From assembly GCA_023458055.1 (NCBI GenBank), contig JAEXAW010000006.1, positions 186,001 through 250,000 on the forward strand: a stretch of DNA of 64,000 bases, in the 5' to 3' direction. Shown piece after piece: positions 56,499-64,000 of this stretch. The number at the start of each line of letters is the position of its first letter. The first letter of the stretch is position 1. Made by a program: the position numbers and the translations under genes. The notes below the pieces were generated by a model. It made no database searches. It saw only the letters and a list, made by a program, of their open reading frames with translations, and had not been told where the DNA came from. The stretch is from Pseudomonadota bacterium (GTDB lineage: Bacteria > Pseudomonadota > Alphaproteobacteria > Sphingomonadales > Sphingomonadaceae).

Positions 56499-57725
56499 CT
56501 AAACTGTTACAAGTCCGTGTTTTTTTGACCCGAGGCTGACCTTGACGGGGGTGGTGCCGGGCACTACCAGCAGATTGGGATCGCGCACCACTTCGCCATC
56601 GACGCGGACGGCGCCTTCCTCAAGCTTGCGCCGCGCTTCCTTGTTCGACGCGACGAAGCCGAGCGCGTTCAATGCGGCGATGATGGTGAGGCCGTCGGCT
56701 CCAACCGATGCGGTGGGGAGATCGCCCCCGGTGCCGCCTTGCTCGAATACCTTCTGCGCCGTGTCGCGCGCGGCTTGGGCGGCGGCTTCCCCGCGGCACA
56801 TCGCCGTCGCAGCGTCCGCGAGGATCTTTTTCGCATCGTTGATTTCGGCACCCTGCAAGCCTTCCAACCGCGCAACTTCGTCGAGCGGAATGTCGGTAAA
56901 CAGGCGCAGGAAGCGGCCAACATCACGGTCGTCGGTGTTGCGCCAAAATTGCCAATAATCATAAGCGGGTAGGGCGTCTTCATTGAGCCACACCGCGCCA
57001 GCCATGGTTTTGCCCATTTTTCCGCCATCTGCGGTCGTGATGAGCGGCGTCGTGACGCCATAAACTTCATTGCCGTCCATGCGCCGGGCAAGTTCGATGC
57101 CGTTGACGATATTGCCCCATTGGTCCGATCCGCCCATTTGCAGGCGCACGTCCATATGCTTGGCCATATGCGCAAAGTCATAGCCTTGCAGGATCATATA
57201 GTTGAATTCGAGGAACGAGAGCGATTGTTCGCGGTCGAGGCGTAGCTTGACCGAGTCAAAGCTCAGCATCCGGTTGACGGAGAAATGCTGGCCGACTTCG
57301 CGCAGGAACGGAATATATTCGAGCCCGTCCAGCCAATCGGCATTATTGACCATGATGGCGTCGGAAGGCCCATCGCCAAAAGTCAGGAAATTTTCAAAAA
57401 TCTTTTTAATTCCAGCGATGTTCGTCGCGATGGTCTCATCATTTATAAGCTTGCGCGCTTCATCCTTGAAGCTGGGATCACCGATCTTTGAGGTGCCGCC
57501 GCCCATCAATACGACCGGTTTATGCCCGGTCTGCTGCATCCGGCGCAGCAGCATGATCTGGACAAGGCTCCCGACATGCAGCGAGGGTGCCGTCGCATCA
57601 AACCCGATATAGCCCGAAATTCCCTGCTTCGCGGCGAGCGCGTCAAGGCTTTGCGCATCGGTCATCTGGTGGATATAGCCGCGCGAGGACAACAGGTTCA
57701 GCAGGTCGGATTGATATTCGGTCAT
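56499..57725 (-). CDS. tyrS: Tyrosyl-tRNA synthetase
   Basis: A 408-aa class I aminoacyl-tRNA synthetase. The HIGH-like motif is HVGSLV in FDATAPSLHVGSLVQ and the KMSKS-like is GGKMGKT. A C-terminal S4-like RNA-binding domain (SNKEARRKLEEGAVRVDGEVV) is present. Length normal. Divergent from the DOMON-like gene with 47 bp between. Confidence 0.97.
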   Translation of the reverse strand: MTEYQSDLLNLLSSRGYIHQMTDAQSLDALAAKQGISGYIGFDATAPSLHVGSLVQIMLLRRMQQTGHKPVVLMGGGTSKIGDPSFKDEARKLINDETIATNIAGIKKIFENFLTFGDGPSDAIMVNNADWLDGLEYIPFLREVGQHFSVNRMLSFDSVKLRLDREQSLSFLEFNYMILQGYDFAHMAKHMDVRLQMGGSDQWGNIVNGIELARRMDGNEVYGVTTPLITTADGGKMGKTMAGAVWLNEDALPAYDYWQFWRNTDDRDVGRFLRLFTDIPLDEVARLEGLQGAEINDAKKILADAATAMCRGEAAAQAARDTAQKVFEQGGTGGDLPTASVGADGLTIIAALNALGFVASNKEARRKLEEGAVRVDGEVVRDPNLLVVPGTTPVKVSLGSKKHGLVTV

Positions 57726-57772
57726 AGCGTAGCGGCGCTTAGCATTGGCGCGAGGGTGAGGAAAGGGCGAAG

Positions 57773-58345
57773 ATGGTCGCATTGTGGGATATATTGCCGG
57801 ATGAGGATGGCACACGCTGGCTGCGTCTGGTTCCGCATCCGGATGGCGCGAAAAGTGCGATCGATGAGCTTGACGTTCAGATATTCGGGGTCGGCACAGA
57901 CTGTTTCCACATCCGCTATCTTATGACCGGACGGGTGAACGACGTTCGCTGGCCAGATTCAGCCGAACCGACGCGCACCGATGGTTTGTGGCGAAACACC
58001 TGCTTCGAAGCCTTTTTGAAGGGCCATGGGCGCGAAGCCTATCGCGAATATAATTTCTCTCCATCCGGCGCGTGGGCCGCCTATCATTTTGACACGTATC
58101 GGACGAATATGGCGGACCTCGATGCGATTACCCCGGACATTTGGGTCGATGCGGGTGCAGATTGGATTGGCGTCGAAGTGAAGCTCATTGCCGACCCCAC
58201 CTTGGCGCATGTCAATTTGACCGCCGTGCTTGAAGAGCGCGATGGAGCATTGACTTACTGGGCGCTCGCCCACCCGGAAGGCCCGCCCGATTTTCACGAC
58301 CCTGCTTGCTTTGTTCTCGAAATCGGGGCACCGCCGCTTCCATGA
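57773..58345 (+). CDS. DOMON-like domain protein
   Basis: A 190-aa protein with the DOMON-like pattern: ELDVQIFGVGTDCFHIRYLMTGRVNDVRWPDS, LWRNTCFEAFLKGHGREAYREYNFSPSGAWAAYHFDTYR. This type is typically found beside DUF1343 genes, as here (ATGA overlap). Possibly ligand binding; no signal peptide seen. Confidence 0.75.
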   Translation: MVALWDILPDEDGTRWLRLVPHPDGAKSAIDELDVQIFGVGTDCFHIRYLMTGRVNDVRWPDSAEPTRTDGLWRNTCFEAFLKGHGREAYREYNFSPSGAWAAYHFDTYRTNMADLDAITPDIWVDAGADWIGVEVKLIADPTLAHVNLTAVLEERDGALTYWALAHPEGPPDFHDPACFVLEIGAPPLP

Positions 58346-59559
58346 GCAAAATCTTATTCGGTATTGACCGCCTTATCGCCGACCCGAAGTTGCGCGCGCC
58401 ACTTGCTGGCAAGCGCGTCGCGCTGGTCGCCCACCCTGCTTCGGTTACGGCGGATTTAACCCATAGTCTTGATGCTTTAGCACGCTGCCATGACGTCACG
58501 TTAAGCGCCGCATTTGGCCCGCAACACGGCCTCAAGGGTGACAAGCAGGACAATATGGTGGAATCGCCCGACTATAATGATCCGGTCCACGGCATTCCGG
58601 TATTCAGCCTCTACGGTGAAGTCCGGCGACCCACCGGGCAGATGATGTCTGCTAGCGATATCATTCTTCTTGATCTTCAAGACCTTGGTTGCCGTATTTA
58701 CACCTTCATCACAACATTGCTCTACATCCTCGAAGCCGCGGCAGAGCAGGGCAAAAGCGTGTGGGTGCTGGATCGCCCTAACCCTGCGGGCCGGCCAATC
58801 GAAGGGCTCAGCTTGCGCCCCGGCTGGGAAAGTTTCGTCGGGGCAGGCCCCATGCCGATGCGCCATGGCCTGACATTGGGCGAACTCGGCCAGTGGTTCA
58901 TCGATCATTACAAGCTCGACGTTGACTATCGGGTGATCACGATGGAAGGTTATGACCCAGACGCGGCGCCCGGCTATGGCTGGCCGCTCCATGAACGCGT
59001 CTGGGTCAATCCCAGCCCCAACGCGCCCAATCTCAACATGGCGCGCGCTTATGCAGGGACAGTGATGCTCGAGGGCGCGACGCTCTCTGAAGGGCGCGGC
59101 ACCACGCGCCCGCTGGAGATTTTCGGCGCCCCCGATATTGACGCCGCAGACGTCATAGCGGAGATGCGTCACCTTGCACCTCAATGGCTTAAGGGGTGTA
59201 CTTTACGCGAAATCTGGTTCGAGCCCACTTTCCATAAACATGTGCATAAGCTCTGCAACGGCGTTCATATCCACGCCGATACGCTCGCCTACGACCATCA
59301 CGCCTTCAAACCGTGGCGCGTCCAGGCGCTGGCGTTCAAGGCCATCCGTCGCCTCTATCCGGATTATGAACTGTGGCGCGGCAAGGATTTCAAATATGAA
59401 TATACCAACGACGTGCTCGCGATTGATGTGATCAACGGGTCGGAATTGCTGAGGGAATGGGTCGATGATCCTGCGGCGGCGGCGGGCGACCTTGATGCGC
59501 TCACCGTGCCCGATGAACAAGCCTGGGAAGAGGGACGCCGCCCGCACTTGTTATATTGA
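58342..59559 (+). CDS. DUF1343 protein (NamZ-like exo-muramidase family)
   Basis: 405 aa. Family features: FGIDRLIADPKLRAPLAGKRVALVAHPASV, FGPQHGLKGDKQDNM, DLQDLGCRIYTFITTLLYILEAA, LDRPNPAGRPIEG and EGRGTTRPLEIFGAP. DUF1343 includes exo-lytic N-acetylmuramidases acting in cell wall recycling; this member has no clear signal peptide. Coupled to the DOMON-like gene. Confidence 0.85.
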   Translation: MSKILFGIDRLIADPKLRAPLAGKRVALVAHPASVTADLTHSLDALARCHDVTLSAAFGPQHGLKGDKQDNMVESPDYNDPVHGIPVFSLYGEVRRPTGQMMSASDIILLDLQDLGCRIYTFITTLLYILEAAAEQGKSVWVLDRPNPAGRPIEGLSLRPGWESFVGAGPMPMRHGLTLGELGQWFIDHYKLDVDYRVITMEGYDPDAAPGYGWPLHERVWVNPSPNAPNLNMARAYAGTVMLEGATLSEGRGTTRPLEIFGAPDIDAADVIAEMRHLAPQWLKGCTLREIWFEPTFHKHVHKLCNGVHIHADTLAYDHHAFKPWRVQALAFKAIRRLYPDYELWRGKDFKYEYTNDVLAIDVINGSELLREWVDDPAAAAGDLDALTVPDEQAWEEGRRPHLLY

Positions 59560-59605
59560 AAAAAATACCGCCAGCGAAGCGGGCCAACCGGAGAGGATAT
59601 ATCAA

Positions 59606-60871
59606 ATGAAGATGGAAGTTGCGCTGGATCGGCGATCGCTCCTCAAGACCATGTCGGCGGGCGGCGCGCTCGCGCTGTTGCCCGCTACGGCCAAGGCGGC
59701 GGTACCTGCCGCTCCCGCGCCCAGCAATCTTGCCGCGGCTGCGGTGCCGATCAGTCAGGCGGAGCGCTTGGGCCGGATGGCGCGGCTGCAGGCGGGGATG
59801 CGCAAGGCCGGTATTGGCGCAACTTTGGTCGAAGCGGGCTCTGCGCTCGTCTATTTCACCGGCGTCCAATGGTGGCGCTCGGAGCGGGTGACCGCTGTGA
59901 TCATTCCGGCGGACGGCGAAGCGATTATCGTGACGCCCTTTTTCGAAGCGCCCTCTATCGCGGAATCGCTCGCTATCCCTGCGAATATCCGGACCTGGGA
60001 CGAACATGACAACCCGATGGCGCTGGTCGCAGGGTGGCTCAAGGAAAAGAAGCTCGCCAATCGTCCGGTGGCGATGGAAGAAACCGTGCGCGAATTCATC
60101 CGCGATGGCTTACAGAAACAATTGCCCTCGGCGCGTATCATTTCCGGCGCGCCGGTCATTCGCGCGGTCAGGATGCGCAAAAGTCCTGCCGAAATCGCGC
60201 TGATGCAGATCGCTAATAACATCACATTGAACGCCATCCGGGCGACCGCAGCGAAGGCCGAGCTCGGCATGACGCCCGCCGATATTCGCAGGCTGATGGG
60301 GGAAGCCACCCGCGCACAAGGCGCCAGCGGCGGCGAGGGGCTGGTGCTGCTCGGCGAGGCAGCGGCCTATCCCCACGGCTCCAAAAAGCCGCAGCAGGTG
60401 CGCCCCGGCGAACCGATCCTGATCGATGCGGGGTGTCAGGTCGAAGGCTATACATCCGATATTTCGCGCACCTTTTTCGTGGGCGAACCCTCTGCCGAGG
60501 TGCGCAAGGTGTGGACGCAGGTGCGCCAGGGCCAGCAGATCGGGTTTGAGGCGGCGCAACTTGGCAAAAGTTGCGGCAGTGTCGATGACGCGGTGCGCGG
60601 AGAATATGAAAAATGGGGCTATGGGCCGGGTTACAAGCTTCCGGGCCTGTCGCACCGCACCGGTCACGGCATCGGGATGGACGGGCATGAGCCGGTCAAC
60701 CTCGTCCATGGCGAAACGACGCCGCTTGATGTCGGTATGTGTTTTTCGAACGAGCCGGGCATTTATCTCCCCGGCAAGTTCGGGGTGCGGCTCGAAGATT
60801 GCTTCTATATGACCGCGCAAGGGCCGAAATATTTTACCGAGCCGCCCGCGACCGTCGATAACCCGGTCTGA
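59606..60871 (+). CDS. Tat-exported M24 peptidase (Xaa-Pro dipeptidase-like)
   Basis: 421 aa with a twin-arginine signal (LDRRSLLKTMSAGGALALLPATAKAA). The pita-bread fold has metal ligands visible: IDAGCQVEGYTSDISRTF (two Asp), HRTGHGIGMDGHE (His), FSNEPGIY and GVRLEDC (two Glu). Likely a periplasmic prolidase or aminopeptidase P-like enzyme. GGAGAGG lies before the ATG. Confidence 0.88.
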   Translation: MKMEVALDRRSLLKTMSAGGALALLPATAKAAVPAAPAPSNLAAAAVPISQAERLGRMARLQAGMRKAGIGATLVEAGSALVYFTGVQWWRSERVTAVIIPADGEAIIVTPFFEAPSIAESLAIPANIRTWDEHDNPMALVAGWLKEKKLANRPVAMEETVREFIRDGLQKQLPSARIISGAPVIRAVRMRKSPAEIALMQIANNITLNAIRATAAKAELGMTPADIRRLMGEATRAQGASGGEGLVLLGEAAAYPHGSKKPQQVRPGEPILIDAGCQVEGYTSDISRTFFVGEPSAEVRKVWTQVRQGQQIGFEAAQLGKSCGSVDDAVRGEYEKWGYGPGYKLPGLSHRTGHGIGMDGHEPVNLVHGETTPLDVGMCFSNEPGIYLPGKFGVRLEDCFYMTAQGPKYFTEPPATVDNPV

Positions 60872-61004
60872 TTGTCCGGCAGTCCGTCGATTGCGTGATT
60901 TTCTATTGTCCTACAGCTTGGCCCTATCGCTAGACTTGGCCACAAGGGTGATTCGACCGGACATAGACCCGGCGAAAAGCTTCGGTGGATAAAGGAGAGT
61001 GACA

Positions 61005-62291
61005 ATGGCAGCAGCGGACAGGGACGCGAAAGACCAATCGCTGCGCGTGACCCTATGGGTTCTGCTCATCGTCTATATCTTCAATTTTCTCGACCGGCAG
61101 ATTGTCAATATTCTGGCTGAGCCGATCCGTAAGGAACTCGGCCTTTCAGACACGCAAATCGGGCTGATGACCGGCATCGCCTTTGCGCTCTTCTATACTT
61201 TTTTGGGCCTCCCCATCGCGCGCTATGCCGACCGGCCGGGGACCAACCGGGTCCGGCTGATCAGCGCGGCGCTGGCGATCTGGTCGGCGATGACAATATT
61301 ATGCGGTTTTGCGCAGAATTTCGTGCAATTGCTATTTGCGCGTATCGGGGTGGGGATTGGCGAGGCGGGCTGTACGCCGGCGGCCCATTCGCTCATTGCC
61401 GATAAAGCCCCGCCGGAAAAACGCTCATCGGCGCTTGCTTTTTACGCCATGGGGATTCCGATTGGCGGTTTGCTCGGCATGGTGATCGGCGGGCTGCTGG
61501 CGGACAAGGTAGGGTGGCGCATGGCATTCGTCTGGGTCGGCTTGCCGGGCGTACTGCTAGCGCTGTTTGTGTTGATGATCTTGCGCGATCCGCGTCGTTA
61601 TGACGTCATGAAAGGCGCGGGAGAGCCGCAGAAAAGCGTCAATCCGCTAAGTGGCCGCGCAGCACTCGGCGAAATTTTTGCCTCGCGCGCGCTGGTACTG
61701 TTACTGGCGGCGGGCGCGTTTTCAGCCTTCCTGTCCTACGGCAAGACGACCTGGCAGACGATATATTTCCAGCGCACCCACGGGCTTACCCCGGGCGAGA
61801 CCGGATTGTGGCTCGGCATCGGAGCAGGGGTCGCCGCGATTGTCGGGACCTGGCTCGGCGGGTGGCTGGCGGATCGCTACGGCAAGACTGACCGGCGCCA
61901 TATCCTCACCGCGCCCGCGCTTGGCATGGTCGTGGCCGCGCCAATCTTGTTTGCCGGCTACCTCGTCGACAACTGGTTGCTGTCGCTGCTGTTGCTGGCG
62001 ATCCCGACCTTGCTCAATTCGCTTTATTACGGGCCGCTTTATGCGAGCGTGCAAGGATTGGTCGCGCCGCAGGCTCGCGCAATGGCAAGCGCGGTCTTGT
62101 TGTTCGCGCAAAACCTCATTGGCCTTGGGTTGGGCCCGCTCTTCTTCGGCATGTTGTCGGACCATTTCAAACCGATGGCCGGAGAAGAAAGCGTGCGCTG
62201 GGTGTTGTATGCGGCGGCGTGGCTCGGGATCATCCCGGCGCTGTTCTTTTGGCGCGCAAGCTTGCGGCTAGGGGCCGAGCTTAAAAGCTGA
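61005..62291 (+). CDS. MFS transporter (spinster-like)
   Basis: A 428-aa membrane transporter with 12 predicted helices. Motifs: FNFLDRQIVNILAEPIRKELGLSDTQIGLMTGIAFALFYTFLGLPIARYADR (family motif A region), VGIGEAGCTPAAHSLIAD and GLGLGPLFFGMLSD. Similar proteins are common in sphingomonads. Substrate unknown. ATG 61005 has AGGAG 7 nt upstream; an in-frame GTG lies two codons before. Confidence 0.88.
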   Translation: MAAADRDAKDQSLRVTLWVLLIVYIFNFLDRQIVNILAEPIRKELGLSDTQIGLMTGIAFALFYTFLGLPIARYADRPGTNRVRLISAALAIWSAMTILCGFAQNFVQLLFARIGVGIGEAGCTPAAHSLIADKAPPEKRSSALAFYAMGIPIGGLLGMVIGGLLADKVGWRMAFVWVGLPGVLLALFVLMILRDPRRYDVMKGAGEPQKSVNPLSGRAALGEIFASRALVLLLAAGAFSAFLSYGKTTWQTIYFQRTHGLTPGETGLWLGIGAGVAAIVGTWLGGWLADRYGKTDRRHILTAPALGMVVAAPILFAGYLVDNWLLSLLLLAIPTLLNSLYYGPLYASVQGLVAPQARAMASAVLLFAQNLIGLGLGPLFFGMLSDHFKPMAGEESVRWVLYAAAWLGIIPALFFWRASLRLGAELKS

Positions 62292-62305
62292 AAACGCTTG
62301 CGGGG

Positions 62306-62461
62306 TGCGAACTTTGGGAAGTTTGATGAAACCGGTCGATGTGTGAATGGGCACGAACATTGTGAACTTTCACGGCGAAACGAAAAACCGCGTCGAGCGT
62401 GAACTTTGTCAATTTCGCAGAATAGACGTGATTGATGGACAGAATGATCTTTGTGAACTTT
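62306..62461. repeat. GTGAACTTT direct repeats
   Basis: GTGAACTTT occurs at 62362, 62399 and 62453, with a related GCGAACTTT at 62307, all in the same orientation. The copy at 62362 extends to GTGAACTTTCAC, a dyad GTGAA-CT-TTCAC. Located between the convergent ends of the MFS and small-protein genes. Could be regulator sites or a structural repeat. Confidence 0.4.
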
Positions 62462-62512
62462 GGCGCCAACCCCCGCCACGGGAAAGAGAGGTGACGGGGC
62501 AGAAAGATAGTC

Positions 62513-62881
62513 TTAGCGGCGGTTCCAGTTGCTGCGCGAACTATCGCGATAGTCGTTGCGATAATCGTTACGGTCGTTTTTCTCGTAACGGATGCTGCGC
62601 TTCAGCGCATCGAGGCGGCGATCAATGTCGGCACGCTCGCGCGTGGTGAATTGTCCGCCCGAGCGACGATACTGGTTTTCGAGCCGGTTGATCTGCGCAA
62701 GCTGGCTGTTGAGCCGGCGCGCTTCTGTGCGGCTCAACCGGCCTTGCGCATAGCTTCGATCAATCTGGTTCTGCAGTTGCGCCTGGCGCTGGTTAAGATT
62801 GCCATAGGGCGCAGCCTGCGCTGCAATCGGGGTTGCAAGTGTAGCCGCAGCGGCAAGGCTGACGAGAAGAGCTTTATTCAT
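62513..62881 (-). CDS. Small secreted Arg/Asn-rich protein
   Basis: 122 aa with a clear signal peptide (MNKALLVSLAAAATLATPIAAQA). The mature part is helical and rich in Gln, Arg and Asn (NLNQRQAQLQNQIDRSYAQGRLSRTEARRLNSQLAQINRLENQYRR), ending in a Tyr/Asp/Arg/Asn tail. Similar small periplasmic proteins occur in sphingomonads; function unknown. Confidence 0.7.
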   Translation of the reverse strand: MNKALLVSLAAAATLATPIAAQAAPYGNLNQRQAQLQNQIDRSYAQGRLSRTEARRLNSQLAQINRLENQYRRSGGQFTTRERADIDRRLDALKRSIRYEKNDRNDYRNDYRDSSRSNWNRR

Positions 62882-63017
62882 CGGGCTAATCCTTTCATGT
62901 TCGGTTATGAACAGGCCAAGGATTAGGGCGGGTCTGTCGCTCCAATGTGGCGGAGTGGGACAAAAATTGTCGAAACTTGTCGCAAAAGTGCAGCGGCAGC
63001 CGCCTATGCTGCGACAC

Positions 63018-64000
63018 TCATTGCTTGCGGCTTAACTCACGCATCGCATCGTCGAGGCCGTCGAGGGTCAGGCCGTACATCCGCCCGTTCATCAGTTGCT
63101 TGATGAGCTGGACCGACTGGGCATAGGCCCAATGCTGTTCGGGCGAGGGGTTGAGCCAGATGGTCGCAGGGTAGGTGTTGACGACACGCTGGAGCCAGAC
63201 GGCGCCCGCTTCCTCGTTAAAATGTTCGACCGAACCGCCAGGGTGGGAGATTTCGTAAGGGCTCATCGCCGCATCGCCGACGAAGATGACCTTATAGTCA
63301 TGGCCATATTTGTGAAGCACATCCCAGGTCGGGGTGCGCTCGGAAAAGCGGCGGTTATTATCCTTCCACACACCTTCGTAGAGGCAGTTGTGGAAGTAGA
63401 AAAATTCGAGGTTCTTGAACTCGCTGGTCGCAGCCGAGAACAGTTCTTCGCACAATTTGATAAACGGGTCCATCGACCCGCCAACGTCCAGGAAGAGGAG
63501 GAGTTTGACCGCATTATGCCGTTCCGGGCGCATCTTGATATCGAGCCAGCCCTGTCGCGCGGTGCCCTCAATGGTCGCGTCGATGTCAAGCTCGTCGGCG
63601 GCTCCTTCGCGGGCGAACCGGCGCAACCGGCGCAGCGCCACCTTGATGTTACGCGTGCCCAGCTCGCGGGTGGAATCGAGGTTTTTAAACTCGCGCTTGT
63701 CCCATACCTTGACCGCGCGCTTGTGGGTGCTTTCGCCGCCGATCCGCACGCCTTCGGGGTTATAGCCCGAATTACCGTAAGGCGAGGTGCCGCCAGTGCC
63801 GATCCATTTATTGCCGCCCTGATGACGCTCTTTCTGCTCCTCAAGCCGCTTTTTGAGCGTGTCCATAATCTCGTCCCACGAGCCGAGCGACTTGATCTCT
63901 TCCATTTCCTCGGGCGTCAGGAATTTTTCGGCGACGGCCTTGAGCCAATCTTCGGGGATTTCGGCGGTCTCATTGCCATAGCTGGTCTCGATTCCCTTGA
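63018..64000 (-). CDS. CoxE-like VWA-domain protein, 5'-truncated by window edge
   Basis: The frame continues to the window end, so the N-terminus is missing. Visible: ...TSYGNETAEIPEDWLKAVAEKFLTPEEMEEIKSLG, GGNKWIGTGGTSPYGNSGYNPEGVRIGG, and a VWA segment KLLLFLDVGGSMDP with a variant MIDAS (DxGxSxD). Known families put such proteins next to MoxR-type AAA ATPases, acting as metal-dependent chaperones. The partner gene is not in the window. Confidence 0.88.
   Translation of the reverse strand, partial: KGIETSYGNETAEIPEDWLKAVAEKFLTPEEMEEIKSLGSWDEIMDTLKKRLEEQKERHQGGNKWIGTGGTSPYGNSGYNPEGVRIGGESTHKRAVKVWDKREFKNLDSTRELGTRNIKVALRRLRRFAREGAADELDIDATIEGTARQGWLDIKMRPERHNAVKLLLFLDVGGSMDPFIKLCEELFSAATSEFKNLEFFYFHNCLYEGVWKDNNRRFSERTPTWDVLHKYGHDYKVIFVGDAAMSPYEISHPGGSVEHFNEEAGAVWLQRVVNTYPATIWLNPSPEQHWAYAQSVQLIKQLMNGRMYGLTLDGLDDAMRELSRKQ

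Overview
The window is a bacterial chromosome segment interrupted by a complete prophage. The host is probably an alphaproteobacterium of the order Sphingomonadales. That call is inference, resting on the overall protein similarity I recognise (912-aa SecA with a C-terminal zinc motif, AddA-type exonuclease, a DOMON-like gene directly before a DUF1343 gene, short NAD kinase, CoxE-like VWA protein) and on GC-rich codon use; no rRNA is present to settle it.

Left host flank (1-8343): the 3' part of addA, then trxA, a small exported protein, argJ (opposite strand), two small exported proteins, and secA with its terminator.

Prophage (8344-47463, about 39.1 kb): it is bounded by a perfect 29-bp direct repeat that overlaps the 3' end of tRNA-Asn(GTT); the intact tRNA sits at the right end. 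Inside, a leftward early operon (16.3 to 8.4 kb) holds a Cro-like gene, a CII-like gene, several small zinc-binding or helix-turn-helix proteins, a GapR-like protein, two ParB-fold proteins, a J-domain protein and an AlpA-type excisionase candidate. A divergent control region at 16.3-16.4 kb has three AATAAC repeats exactly 24 bp apart. Rightward from the repressor come lysogenic accessory genes (lipoprotein, HIRAN protein, HicAB toxin-antitoxin, LexA-like regulator). They are followed by Gam, HNH, terminase, portal, protease, capsid, connectors, tail, tape measure, tail tip, an SGNH-esterase tail fibre and lysis genes, in the order usual for HK97-type siphoviruses. A small independent cassette (31.7-32.8 kb) with its own promoter, operator and terminator is inserted between the tail chaperones and the tape measure. 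The right end carries two P4-type tyrosine integrases and a replication-initiator-like gene.

Right host flank (47464-64000): tRNA-Asn, NAD kinase, an EAL phosphodiesterase with a degenerate receiver-like N-terminus, mfd, a palindromic intergenic repeat, sdhE, recG, a PilZ gene broken by an in-frame stop, tyrS, DOMON-like and DUF1343 genes, a Tat-exported M24 peptidase, an MFS transporter, a small secreted protein, and a VWA protein that runs off the window.

The most interesting points are the attachment architecture (int and rep rejoin the early operon only after excision), the 24-bp-spaced operator array, the recurrent near-leaderless starts of regulatory genes, the autonomous cassette, a peptidase-like domain inside the tape measure, and the SGNH fibre.
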